Part shown: in pieces, positions 51,569 to 58,856 of the stretch
Position numbering within the stretch: the first letter of the stretch is position 1
Layout of the letters: the number at the start of each line of letters is the position of its first letter
Origin: Rhizobium sp. BK251
GTDB lineage: Bacteria > Pseudomonadota > Alphaproteobacteria > Rhizobiales > Rhizobiaceae
Length of the DNA stretch: 64,000 nt
Direction: 5' to 3'
NCBI RefSeq assembly: GCF_004345245.1
Contig: NZ_SLUQ01000002.1
Coordinates: 248,001 to 312,000 of the forward strand
The notes under the pieces: model-generated
Seen by the model: the letters and a program-made list of their open reading frames with translations, nothing else
What the model was told of the DNA's origin: nothing
Databases searched by the model: none
Position numbers and translations under genes: made by a program

Positions 51569-52249
51569 TCAGGCCGCGCGTTTGACGACGCGCAGGTTCA
51601 TCTCGGCCCTCAGGCGGAAACCTATCGACTTGTAGAGCGAGATGGCCGGTGTGTTGGTCGAGAAGGCGTGCAGAAAGACGGTTTCGCCGCGGGCCGAAAT
51701 CTCTCCGGCGACGAAGCGAAAGAGGAGGGTGGCGAGACCGCGGCCCTGGAAATCGGGATGGGTGCAGAGCCCGCTCAGTTCCCCAAATCCGGGCGCGCGC
51801 AGCCGCTGGCCGGCCATCGCAATCAGGCGGCCGTCGCTCTTGATGCCCCAGAAGGTGCCAAGGCTTTGTGCGCGCAGCGTGAACGGACCGGGCTTGGTCA
51901 AGGTCGCCAGCGCCAGCATGTCTTCTGCGTCGGCTTCAGTCAGCGGCTCGATTCGACTATCCGAGATCCTCTCATAGGGCCGTTCGGCAATCATCTGCAC
52001 CAGCATCCCTTCCAGGATGATCTCCAGCCCTTGTGGCACGACGATAGGGCCCGCCTCGATGAGCGCCATGGCCTCTTCTGCGCCCGGCAGGCTTTCCAGG
52101 GCTTCAAGGCTCTCTGGCGTGTTGTCGACAGTGGCTGCGAACGGCACGATCGAAGGCGGGTATCGACGGGCGCGTTCTCCACCTTGGGCAAGGTTTGCGT
52201 GAGCGGTCCGCAGTGCGTTCCAGATCGGCCGGTCAAGGATGTGACTCAT
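51569..52249 (-). CDS. GNAT-family acetyltransferase (FR47-like)
   Basis: This acetyltransferase has 226 residues from the ATG at 52249, which overlaps the MarR stop in an ATGA arrangement. The N-terminal part (about 1-110) is less conserved. The GNAT core shows the acetyl-CoA loop LCTHPDFQGRGLATLLFRFV near 160 and the final STNTPAISLYKSIGFRLRAE. This resembles the FR47/RimI-like branch. Overlap with the MarR gene implies one operon under MarR control, perhaps for detoxification by acetylation. The substrate is unknown. Confidence 0.82.
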   Translation of the reverse strand: MSHILDRPIWNALRTAHANLAQGGERARRYPPSIVPFAATVDNTPESLEALESLPGAEEAMALIEAGPIVVPQGLEIILEGMLVQMIAERPYERISDSRIEPLTEADAEDMLALATLTKPGPFTLRAQSLGTFWGIKSDGRLIAMAGQRLRAPGFGELSGLCTHPDFQGRGLATLLFRFVAGEISARGETVFLHAFSTNTPAISLYKSIGFRLRAEMNLRVVKRAA

Positions 52250-52740
52250 GATACTTCTTCCTTTGTAAGGCCGCTGCGCCGGACCAAGGGTGCTTCGGCG
52301 AGTCTTTCTTCCATTGTTGCGAGTTGTTCGAGAAGCGGCCCATCGAGATCGCCGCAAAGATCGGCCACCGCGGCCGAGATATGGGGCCATACCGCCCGTT
52401 TCGAAAAGTCGACGAGTTCCTGTCCCTGCGTCGTCAGCGAGACCAGCCTGCGGCGTTGGTCCTCGGCCGAGGGCTGCATGTCGATGAAACCCAGCTCGAG
52501 GAGCTGGGCGACGGTGCGGGTCGCGCCCGGTTGGGTGATGCCGACGGCTTGCGCCAGTTCCCCGATGGTCAGCGGTCCGGCCCTGTCGAGGGCTGCAAGG
52601 AAGGGATATTGGGCCGGCTGTATCGATACGCCGAGTTCCGCGATGATCTGCTGGGTATCGGCCTGCAGGCGCTCGCCAATGCGGCGGAAGCGGCTGCCGA
52701 GGCAGAGGAAGCCCAGCGTTCGAACGACATCTTCAACCAC
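52246..52740 (-). CDS. MarR-family regulator
   Basis: The protein has 164 residues from a GTG at 52740 with GGAGA six bases upstream; longer frames pass through the palindromic operator and are rejected. The winged helix is visible as GPLTIGELAQAVGITQPGAT and the wing MQPSAEDQRRRLVSLTTQG. It is first in an operon with the acetyltransferase. A near-perfect 20-base inverted repeat just upstream of the start is probably its own operator. The effector is unknown; no redox cysteine pattern stands out. Confidence 0.88.
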   Translation of the reverse strand: MVEDVVRTLGFLCLGSRFRRIGERLQADTQQIIAELGVSIQPAQYPFLAALDRAGPLTIGELAQAVGITQPGATRTVAQLLELGFIDMQPSAEDQRRRLVSLTTQGQELVDFSKRAVWPHISAAVADLCGDLDGPLLEQLATMEERLAEAPLVRRSGLTKEEVS

Positions 52741-52754
52741 CGGAAATCTCCAAT

Positions 52755-52774
52755 TTACATAACGTGTTATATAA
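52755..52774. promoter_or_regulatory. Probable MarR operator
   Basis: TTACATAACGTGTTATATAA is a near-perfect inverted repeat centred on GT, with arms ATAAC and GTTAT extended by TTA and TAA. It lies 15 bases upstream of the MarR GTG start, the usual place for an autoregulatory MarR site. Confidence 0.7.
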
Positions 52775-52947
52775 ATGCTTATGGGTTCAGAGTCAATGCG
52801 CATCGAGAGCGAGCAACTGCCTTTGACAAAAGGTTCGCGTTCCCCCATATGAGCCTTAATAATGCCGCCAGCGCGAACTCCGCGCGGGCGGTTTTGCGTT
52901 TAAATGGCGCAACTTATGCAACTCGTTCGCATCCGCAGGGAGACGAC

Positions 52948-53862
52948 ATGAACGAAGAGAGCAATCTTGCGGTCCGCAAGCTCGCGCTTTGGGGCATCCC
53001 CCTGTCGCTTGGCGTCCTGGGACTGAAGATGGCCGCCTGGTGGGTAACCGGATCTGTGGCGCTGCTGTCCGACGGTCTGGAGTCCGTGGTGAACGTCGCG
53101 GCGGCCTTCATCGCCTTCTTCGTGATCCGCTACGCCCAGAGGCCTGCCGATCACGATCACCCCTTCGGACACCACAAGGCCGAATATCTTTCGGCGGTCA
53201 CGGAAGGTATCCTGATCGTCGTCGCCGCACTCCTGATCGTCCAGGAGGCGATCAGTCATCTCTACGCGCCGCGAATGCTTGACGCGCCGGTGCTCGGCCT
53301 CGGCATCAATTTCGTTGCCGGCGTAATCAATGCCGTCTGGGCACTGCTTCTGATCCGCGCAGGCAAGGCGCACCGCTCTCCGGCGCTCTCGGCCGATGGG
53401 CAGCACATCATGTCGGACGTCGTCACGTCGGTCGGCGTGCTTATAGGCCTGCTGCTCGCGATTGCGACAGGCTACGCGATCTTCGATCCGGTGCTCGCGA
53501 TCCTGGTCGCCATCAATATCCTGTTCCAGGGCTGGAAAGTCATTTCCCATTCGATCGGGGGGCTGATGGACCAGGCGGTCACGCCGGATGAGGAAGAGGT
53601 GATCAAGCAAGCGATTGCGACCCATGCCAACGGCTCGCTCGGTGTTCACGATCTGAAAACACGCCGGGCAGGGGCGGTGACCTTCGTCGATTTCCACCTT
53701 GTCGTGCCGGCCGGCATGTCGGTGCGCCAGGCGCATGACATCTGCGATCGCCTTGAAGATGCCATAGGGGAGATCCATGCGGGCGCCAGGATCACCATTC
53801 ACGTGGAGCCGGAGGGCGAGAAGGCCCATGGCATCCGCGTCAAAGTCATCAAGGAGGCTTGA
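52948..53862 (+). CDS. Cation diffusion facilitator (CDF) transporter
   Basis: This metal/proton antiporter has 304 residues, from the ATG at 52948 after AGGGAG. Six membrane helices fill about 10-210. The family metal motif appears in helix II (SDGLESVVNVAAAF) and in the loop after it (ADHDHPFGHHKAEYLSA). In helix V the HIMSDVVTSVGVLIG segment supplies the second aspartate pair. The C-terminal cytoplasmic domain (about 215-300) is of the CDF type. It exports zinc, iron, cobalt or manganese; the ion is not readable. Its stop is directly followed by the queF start, so the two are translationally coupled. Confidence 0.9.
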   Translation: MNEESNLAVRKLALWGIPLSLGVLGLKMAAWWVTGSVALLSDGLESVVNVAAAFIAFFVIRYAQRPADHDHPFGHHKAEYLSAVTEGILIVVAALLIVQEAISHLYAPRMLDAPVLGLGINFVAGVINAVWALLLIRAGKAHRSPALSADGQHIMSDVVTSVGVLIGLLLAIATGYAIFDPVLAILVAINILFQGWKVISHSIGGLMDQAVTPDEEEVIKQAIATHANGSLGVHDLKTRRAGAVTFVDFHLVVPAGMSVRQAHDICDRLEDAIGEIHAGARITIHVEPEGEKAHGIRVKVIKEA

Positions 53863-54327
53863 ATGCCCAATACCGATGTTTCCGGCTTGACGATGCTCGG
53901 CACGAATACCGAAGCGCCGAAAACGCCCGAAGAGGCGGTACTCGAGCGAGTTCCGGCCGGCCACGGCGGCACCAACTATGTCGTGCGCTTCACCGCGCCG
54001 GAATTCACCTCACTCTGCCCGATGACCGGGCAGCCGGACTTCGCTCATATCGTCATCGACTACATACCGGACGAATGGCTGGTCGAATCCAAGTCATTGA
54101 AGCTCTTCCTGCATTCCTTCCGCAATCACGGCGCTTTCCACGAGGATTGCTCGATCTACATCGCCAAGAGGATCGTCGATCTCTTGCAGCCCAAGTGGCT
54201 CAGGATCGGCGCCTACTGGTATCCTCGCGGCGGAATTCCGATCGATGTCTTCTGGCAGACAGGCGCGCCTCCCGAAGGCGTCTGGCTGCCGGAGCAGGGG
54301 GTCGCGCCCTATCGCGGGCGCGGCTGA
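53863..54327 (+). CDS. queF: NADPH-dependent preQ0 reductase QueF
   Basis: QueF reduces preQ0 to preQ1 on the way to queuosine in tRNA. The 154-residue single-domain (YkvM-type) protein has the catalytic cysteine in [14 protein letters not shown] near 54. The QueF signature [20 protein letters not shown] follows, with the substrate glutamate and the aspartate in EDCSIYI. The length suits the unimodular type. The ATG follows the CDF stop without a gap, and AAGGAGG lies inside the end of the CDF gene. The coupling with a metal transporter has no obvious pathway link. Confidence 0.95.
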   Translation: MPNTDVSGLTMLGTNTEAPKTPEEAVLERVPAGHGGTNYVVRFTAPEFTSLCPMTGQPDFAHIVIDYIPDEWLVESKSLKLFLHSFRNHGAFHEDCSIYIAKRIVDLLQPKWLRIGAYWYPRGGIPIDVFWQTGAPPEGVWLPEQGVAPYRGRG

Positions 54328-54341
54328 GCCGAGGGCGGCGA

Positions 54342-55130
54342 CTAGACGTCGAAACTGCCGTCGTTGTTGTCGTCGGAATCGTCATAGTCCTGGTCGTCGC
54401 TGACGTCCTGCTGATCGTCCTGCTGCTGATCGTTGTTGTCGCGATCACCATCGTTGCCGAAATAGTTGTTGTTGATCACCGTTTCTTCGACGGGCGCTTC
54501 AGGCGTGCCGCCGAGCCCGAACGGCGAACCGCCCGCTCCGAGGCCACCCATGCCGAGGCCGGACATGTGGGGGCTGAACAGGCTGCTCAGCGAGTCGGCA
54601 AGCAATACGCCGCCTGCCACGCCAGCCGCCGTGCCGAGCGCACCGCGCAGGAAGCTGCCGCCCATCGAGGGCGCGCCGGGCTGAGGGTTCCACGGACCAA
54701 CCGGCTGCTGCGGCTGAGGGGGCATGCTTCTCGCATAGTCATCCGCAAGCCGGCCTTGCTGGCCGCCGTTCTGCCAGGGACCGCCGGCGGGCGCCGCAGA
54801 AGCGCGGGGCTGCTCTGCCGGTGCGGCCGAGCCGGCGCCAAAGAGTGAGCCGAGGCCGCCCAGGAAGCCACCGCTGCTCTGCGATTGACTGTTGCTGGGC
54901 GCCTGTTCCAGTTCGTTTACCCTTGCCTCGAGTTGCTTGATGCGTTCGGCTGCCGCCTGCAGGCCGTGGTCCTGGACGATGACTGCCTGCGCCAGAAAGT
55001 AGGGCGCATAGGGCTGGTCTCGGATGGATTGATTGATGAGCGTCTCGGCGTCGCTGTCGCGTGGGGTCGCGGCGGCGGATTTGACGCGGGTGAAAAGATC
55101 GGAGAGCATCTGGCGTTCTTCCGGTGACAT
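54342..55130 (-). CDS. DUF2076 family protein
   Basis: The protein has 262 residues from the ATG at 55130, where MSPEERQMLSDLFTRVKSAA begins. The N-terminal DUF2076 region includes SIRDQPYAPYFLAQAVIVQD and a coiled stretch RIKQLEARVNELEQ. A long glycine/proline-rich middle follows, with a hydrophobic glycine-zipper-like part (ALGTAAGVAGGVLLADSLSS). The C-terminus is strongly acidic, with repeated Asp. The function of the family is unknown. It is convergent with queF. Confidence 0.82.
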   Translation of the reverse strand: MSPEERQMLSDLFTRVKSAAATPRDSDAETLINQSIRDQPYAPYFLAQAVIVQDHGLQAAAERIKQLEARVNELEQAPSNSQSQSSGGFLGGLGSLFGAGSAAPAEQPRASAAPAGGPWQNGGQQGRLADDYARSMPPQPQQPVGPWNPQPGAPSMGGSFLRGALGTAAGVAGGVLLADSLSSLFSPHMSGLGMGGLGAGGSPFGLGGTPEAPVEETVINNNYFGNDGDRDNNDQQQDDQQDVSDDQDYDDSDDNNDGSFDV

Positions 55131-55231
55131 GGCAATCTCCTTTGATGCCGCGCGGCTCGTGCCGCATGAGCCTTGAGTTAGGGAGGCCCCCCGGCTTTTC
55201 AAAGCCTCGCGCAGCTTACATTTTCGTTAGC

Positions 55232-55957
55232 TTAGGCGGCCTTCTGCCAGATGCGGAGATAGCCGAGGGGCTGAAAACCGACATCGATAGCAACATAGAG
55301 CTCGTCCCCGTGCTCATAGCCGACGACAGATTGTTCCGGGAAACGAGCGGCCGCTTCGGCAAGCACGGCTCGCCATATGTCCTTCCCCCGGTGCTCTCGG
55401 GCAAAGACGTTGGAAACACCGACGACCCCGGAAGCCCGGTTGAGAATACCGCCACCGATCGGCTGTTCGCCTTCGAGGACGAGAACGAAGGCGATGTCGG
55501 GACCCTGCAACAACTTGTCGCGGAATATCCGCGGCATTGCCGCAGGTGGATTACCCTCGGCCCAGGTACGTTCCCAGAATACGAGATCAGTGTCTTCGCG
55601 CATCACGCGCCAGGTGACGTCCTCCGTTGGCTTCATGCTTGCCGGCTTTTCCAACCCTATCCACTGCGCCTCGAAGAGGATGTTGAAGCCAAGCGGCCTG
55701 AGATCGAGCGCGGCGAAACTGTCCTTCACCGTCCAGGTGCGATCCTCGCGACCGACGAACGCTGCGATCGCCTCTTCCTGCTCGGCCTTCGTCGCCACAT
55801 CCGTCAGCGTCACGATGTCGGGATAGAACGGGGGTGTACCATGGCGATGAAACCAGAGCGCCGAGGCAAACTCCCCCGGCGAGCCGTGGACTGCACAGAC
55901 GGCGTCGCACCAGTGCGCATTGTTGCTGATCGCGGCGCGCAGCAGCGATGACGTCAT
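55232..55957 (-). CDS. GNAT-like N-acetyltransferase
   Basis: This 241-residue protein resembles GNAT acetyltransferases. The core has the acetyl-CoA loop VSNVFAREHRGKDIWRAVLA near 180 and the final segment ELYVAIDVGFQPLGYLRIWQ. The preceding GGGILNRASGVVGV supplies the central strand. The N-terminal 110 residues carry an additional domain (ALWFHRHGTPPFYPDIVTLT) seen in some two-part members. The substrate is unknown. It is upstream of the DUF2076 gene on the same strand, with about 100 bases between them. Confidence 0.75.
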   Translation of the reverse strand: MTSSLLRAAISNNAHWCDAVCAVHGSPGEFASALWFHRHGTPPFYPDIVTLTDVATKAEQEEAIAAFVGREDRTWTVKDSFAALDLRPLGFNILFEAQWIGLEKPASMKPTEDVTWRVMREDTDLVFWERTWAEGNPPAAMPRIFRDKLLQGPDIAFVLVLEGEQPIGGGILNRASGVVGVSNVFAREHRGKDIWRAVLAEAAARFPEQSVVGYEHGDELYVAIDVGFQPLGYLRIWQKAA

Positions 55958-56115
55958 ATTTGTTCCTCCCGGTTATTTTGGAAGATGCGGCCACATCGGC
56001 GCGTTGTCACCTGCATGTCTTTACGTCTTCGATACCTTCCTCTTTTTCCCGCATTGTTTTACGCATTGAGTCGCACTATGTGCGGTAGACGAGAAATCAT
56101 CGCGGAGAAGTTCGA

Positions 56116-56703
56116 ATGAACGACGAAGAAGAACAGGACGACAAGACGAAGGAACTCTCGCTCGGCAAGGAAACGGAGGCGAATCTTTTCAAGTCGCGTT
56201 CCATCTTCATCTACGGGCCGATCACCCAGGAACTGGCGCAGAAGGTCTGCACCCAGTTGGTGGCGCTCTCCGCCGCGAACGACGATGACATCCGCATCTA
56301 CGTCAATTCGCCCGGCGGCCACGTGGAATCCGGCGACTCGATCCATGACATGATCAAGTTCATCAAGCCGAAGGTCTGGATGATCGGTACCGGCTGGGTC
56401 GCTTCCGCCGGTGCGCTGATCTACGTCGCGGCTCCGAAGGAACAGCGGCTTTGCCTGCCGAACACGCGTTTCCTGCTGCATCAGCCCTCCGGCGGCACGC
56501 GGGGCATGGCGTCCGACATCGAGATCCAGGCGCGTGAAATCATCAAGATGAACGAGCGCCTCAACAGGATTTTCGCGGCGGCCACCGGCCAGCCGATCGA
56601 AAAGATCGCCAAGGACACCGACCGTGACTATTGGCTGTCTGCCGAAGATGCGAAGGCCTACGGCCTCGTTTCGCGCATCGTGACCTCGCAAGCCGAGATC
56701 TGA
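56116..56703 (+). CDS. ClpP-type serine protease paralogue
   Basis: This 195-residue protein has the ClpP fold. The catalytic serine is in [13 protein letters not shown] near 99, where canonical ClpP has MAASMGA. The histidine is in [10 protein letters not shown] and the aspartate in [14 protein letters not shown], so the triad is complete. The N-terminal 25 residues are highly charged and lack the usual propeptide-like start. No clpX or other AAA partner is adjacent. It is probably one of the additional ClpP paralogues typical of Rhizobiales, with changed partner use. A clear terminator follows. Confidence 0.88.
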   Translation: MNDEEEQDDKTKELSLGKETEANLFKSRSIFIYGPITQELAQKVCTQLVALSAANDDDIRIYVNSPGGHVESGDSIHDMIKFIKPKVWMIGTGWVASAGALIYVAAPKEQRLCLPNTRFLLHQPSGGTRGMASDIEIQAREIIKMNERLNRIFAAATGQPIEKIAKDTDRDYWLSAEDAKAYGLVSRIVTSQAEI

Positions 56704-56721
56704 TTCCCCCGACAGAACATG

Positions 56722-56759
56722 CGCCCTCGCTTGCTTGATGCCAGCGAGGGCGTTTTTTT
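56722..56759 (+). terminator. Intrinsic terminator after the ClpP gene
   Basis: A perfect nine-base-pair stem (56722-56730 with 56744-56752) is followed by seven T. Confidence 0.9.
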
Positions 56760-56885
56760 GTCGAGAGGGCTGGAATTCCTCCCCAGGCCGCCTGTCAGGC
56801 GAACCGGCACAGCCCAATCTGCACTTGCGCGACCATTGCACATGATGCTCCATGCGCGTCTCTCGCAGCCAGGGATTTGCGTGGA

Positions 56886-58070
56886 ATGCTCAAAGACTTC
56901 TCGGTCCAAAGTCTCTTCATGGGCCTGCTGACGGCCTTCGTCGGATTTGCCAGTTCTTTTGCCGTCGTGCTGCACGGGCTTCTGGCGGTCGGTGCGACGG
57001 ACAGCGAGGCTGCGTCTGGCCTGATGGCGCTTTCGGTCGCGATGGGGGTGTGCGGCATCATCCTCAGCGCTGTGACGCGCCAGCCGATCAGCGTCGCCTG
57101 GTCAACACCGGGTGCGGCGCTCCTGGCCAGCACCGGCGCAATCGAGGGCGGGTTTCCGGCTGCTGTCGGCGCTTTCATTCTCTGTGGTGTCCTGATCATC
57201 ATTGCCGGGCTCTTCCGGCCGCTTGGCCGCGCCGTCGCTTCCATCCCCGCGCCGCTTGCCAATGCCATGCTGTCAGGCGTCCTAATCGGTCTCTGCTTCG
57301 CGCCGGTGAAGGCCGTCGCCTTCAATCCGCTGCTCGGTCTGCCGATCGTGCTGGCCTGGATCGTCGTTGGCGCCTTCAAACGGCTTTGGGCCGTACCGGC
57401 TGCACTTCTCGCCTTCGCGCTTGTGCTTGCCTTTGGGGTGGACATTCAGCCGGGCGCGCTGGCGTCGCTCGAACAGTCTCTCGTTCCGCCGGTCGAGATC
57501 GTGAACCCCGTATTCAGCTTCGCCGGCTTCGTCTCGATCGCCCTGCCGCTGTTCATCGTAACGATGGCATCGCAGAACATTCCGGGCATCGCGGTTCTGA
57601 AGGTCAACGCTTACCATCCGAAACCCGGAGGGCTTTTCGCCGCGACCGGGCTGTTCTCCGTGCTTGCGGCGCCATTCGGAGGGCATGCCGTCAACCTGGC
57701 CGCAATCACCGCCGCCATGTGTGCCGGCCAGGATGCCCATGCCGATCCCTCGCGGCGCTACTGGGCGGCTTTGGTTTCCGGCATCGCCTATGTGGTGCTC
57801 GGCCTCCTTGCCGGTGCGGTTACCGCCTTTGTCGCCCTGGCACCGCCCGTCCTGATCCAGGCCGTGGCGGGGCTTGCGCTCGTCGGCGCATTTTCCGGGT
57901 CGGCGATGGCGGCGTTCCAGGCGCCGGAATCGCGCGAGGCTGCAGCGATCACCTTTCTGGTCACTGCCTCCGGCGTTTCCTTCGCGGGCATTTCCGGCGC
58001 ATTCTGGGGCCTGATCGCCGGCGGACTCATGCTGGCGCTGTCGCGCTTTGTCGCGATGGCAAAGCGGTAG
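56886..58070 (+). CDS. BenE-family benzoate/H+ symporter-like transporter
   Basis: The protein has 394 residues from the ATG at 56886, with AGGGA ten bases upstream. It has about 11-12 membrane helices. The BenE motif AWSTPGAALLASTGAIEGGF lies near 75. A second half carries PLFIVTMASQNIPGIAVLKV and GGHAVNLAAITAAMCAG. Characterised BenE imports benzoate with protons, but many family members lie outside benzoate clusters, as here. The next gene on the plus strand is far away; the GFA gene is convergent. The family is secure; the substrate is not. Confidence 0.85.
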   Translation: MLKDFSVQSLFMGLLTAFVGFASSFAVVLHGLLAVGATDSEAASGLMALSVAMGVCGIILSAVTRQPISVAWSTPGAALLASTGAIEGGFPAAVGAFILCGVLIIIAGLFRPLGRAVASIPAPLANAMLSGVLIGLCFAPVKAVAFNPLLGLPIVLAWIVVGAFKRLWAVPAALLAFALVLAFGVDIQPGALASLEQSLVPPVEIVNPVFSFAGFVSIALPLFIVTMASQNIPGIAVLKVNAYHPKPGGLFAATGLFSVLAAPFGGHAVNLAAITAAMCAGQDAHADPSRRYWAALVSGIAYVVLGLLAGAVTAFVALAPPVLIQAVAGLALVGAFSGSAMAAFQAPESREAAAITFLVTASGVSFAGISGAFWGLIAGGLMLALSRFVAMAKR

Positions 58071-58090
58071 GGCGTCGGCAGCCTTCCTCT

Positions 58091-58447
58091 TCAGTCGCGG
58101 TAGCTAAAGGTGCTGGCGCCGTCGAAGCGGCGGATCGTGGCGGTCTCGACGATTTCCGCGGGTAGCAGCCGGGCGTTGACCCCCATGCGGTCGAGAGCGG
58201 GGTCAGTCGCTGCCCAATGGGTGACGCAACCGCAATTCGGACAGCGATGGAATGCAAGCATGTGGTCGTTGCACATGTAGGTATGCGTCTCTTCACCTTT
58301 CGATCGGATGCGGACACTCCCCGGCGAATAATATGCCCAGAGCGTGCCGTAGCAGCGGCAGATCGAACAATTGCAGTCGGTGACGGTCGTCGGCGCGGTC
58401 TCAATCTCGAGACAGATCAGGCCGCAATGGCACGAACCTTCTATCAT
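58091..58447 (-). CDS. GFA-family protein (glutathione-dependent formaldehyde-activating-like)
   Basis: This small zinc protein of 118 residues starts at the ATG at 58447, where IEGSCHCGLICLEIE begins almost at once. The GFA zinc-binding cysteines are present in SCHCG, CNCSICR and RCPNCGC. Members of this family were linked to formaldehyde-glutathione adducts, but most lack proven activity and the true role may be different. It is convergent with the BenE-type gene and seems to be transcribed alone. Confidence 0.85.
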   Translation of the reverse strand: MIEGSCHCGLICLEIETAPTTVTDCNCSICRCYGTLWAYYSPGSVRIRSKGEETHTYMCNDHMLAFHRCPNCGCVTHWAATDPALDRMGVNARLLPAEIVETATIRRFDGASTFSYRD

Positions 58448-58574
58448 GACCCACCTATGGCTTTCCCCCGGATCACATCGATCATCGCCACGCGCCATGG
58501 TTCGTCAAGGTCGCAGAGACCAAAAGCCGCACGAGGGGTTGCCACATTTCCTGCCTGAAGCTATAAGCGACGCC

Positions 58575-58700
58575 ATGAAGTTGAAGGGCGCAACCATTTC
58601 CGAGCAAATCGCACGCAGCCGCATGGCCTTGCGTGACAGCTCGCGCGCCTTCAAGTCGCTTCTCCTTCTCGGCCTTACGCGCGGTTGCCGGGTCCTTTGA
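58575..58700 (+). CDS. Candidate leucine leader peptide of leuA
   Basis: A 41-codon frame starts with ATG at 58575 and ends at TGA 58698-58700. Near its end it reads SLLLLGL, with four consecutive Leu codons (CTT CTC CTT CTC), and it ends RVL. A strong hairpin overlaps the stop codon. This is the layout of an amino-acid-sensing leader, and the next gene makes the first committed enzyme of leucine synthesis. Against it, the frame is longer than many leaders and no T-run follows the hairpin. I think it is more likely than not to be a regulatory leader. Confidence 0.5.
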   Translation: MKLKGATISEQIARSRMALRDSSRAFKSLLLLGLTRGCRVL

Positions 58701-58742
58701 GGAGCGCCCGGCGGCCGAAAGCCCGCCCGGCAAGCGCTCCTC
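58699..58742 (+). promoter_or_regulatory. Long hairpin at the end of the Leu-rich frame
   Basis: GAGGAGCGC (58699-58707) pairs perfectly with GCGCTCCTC (58734-58742), with further inner GC pairs. It overlaps the stop codon of the Leu-rich frame, so a stalled or terminating ribosome would change its folding. No T-run follows, unlike an intrinsic terminator. Confidence 0.6.
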
Positions 58743-58856
58743 GCGATTGATTTCCCAATTTGACCAATGACCGATCAAGGTCCGCATTTGTTATCGCCAA
58801 GCCGCATGTGATCGGCTAAGACGCGGACAAGTGCCTGGACGAGGAGAGACGAGACA

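Larger units (their letters stand above)
58448..58856. other. Region between GFA and leuA
   Basis: This 409-base stretch holds a 41-codon Leu-rich reading frame (58575-58700) overlapping a long hairpin (58699-58742), both listed separately. Apart from these I see no gene. No convincing sigma-70 promoter pair stands out. Confidence 0.5.

Noticed and set aside
52324..52947. N-terminal extension of the CDF gene
   Set aside because: The frame runs back through the MarR gene on the other strand; the conserved CDF start lies at 52948 behind AGGGAG.
58699..58742. Hairpin before leuA as a classical intrinsic terminator
   Set aside because: The stem is strong but no T-run follows, so I list it as a regulatory hairpin only.
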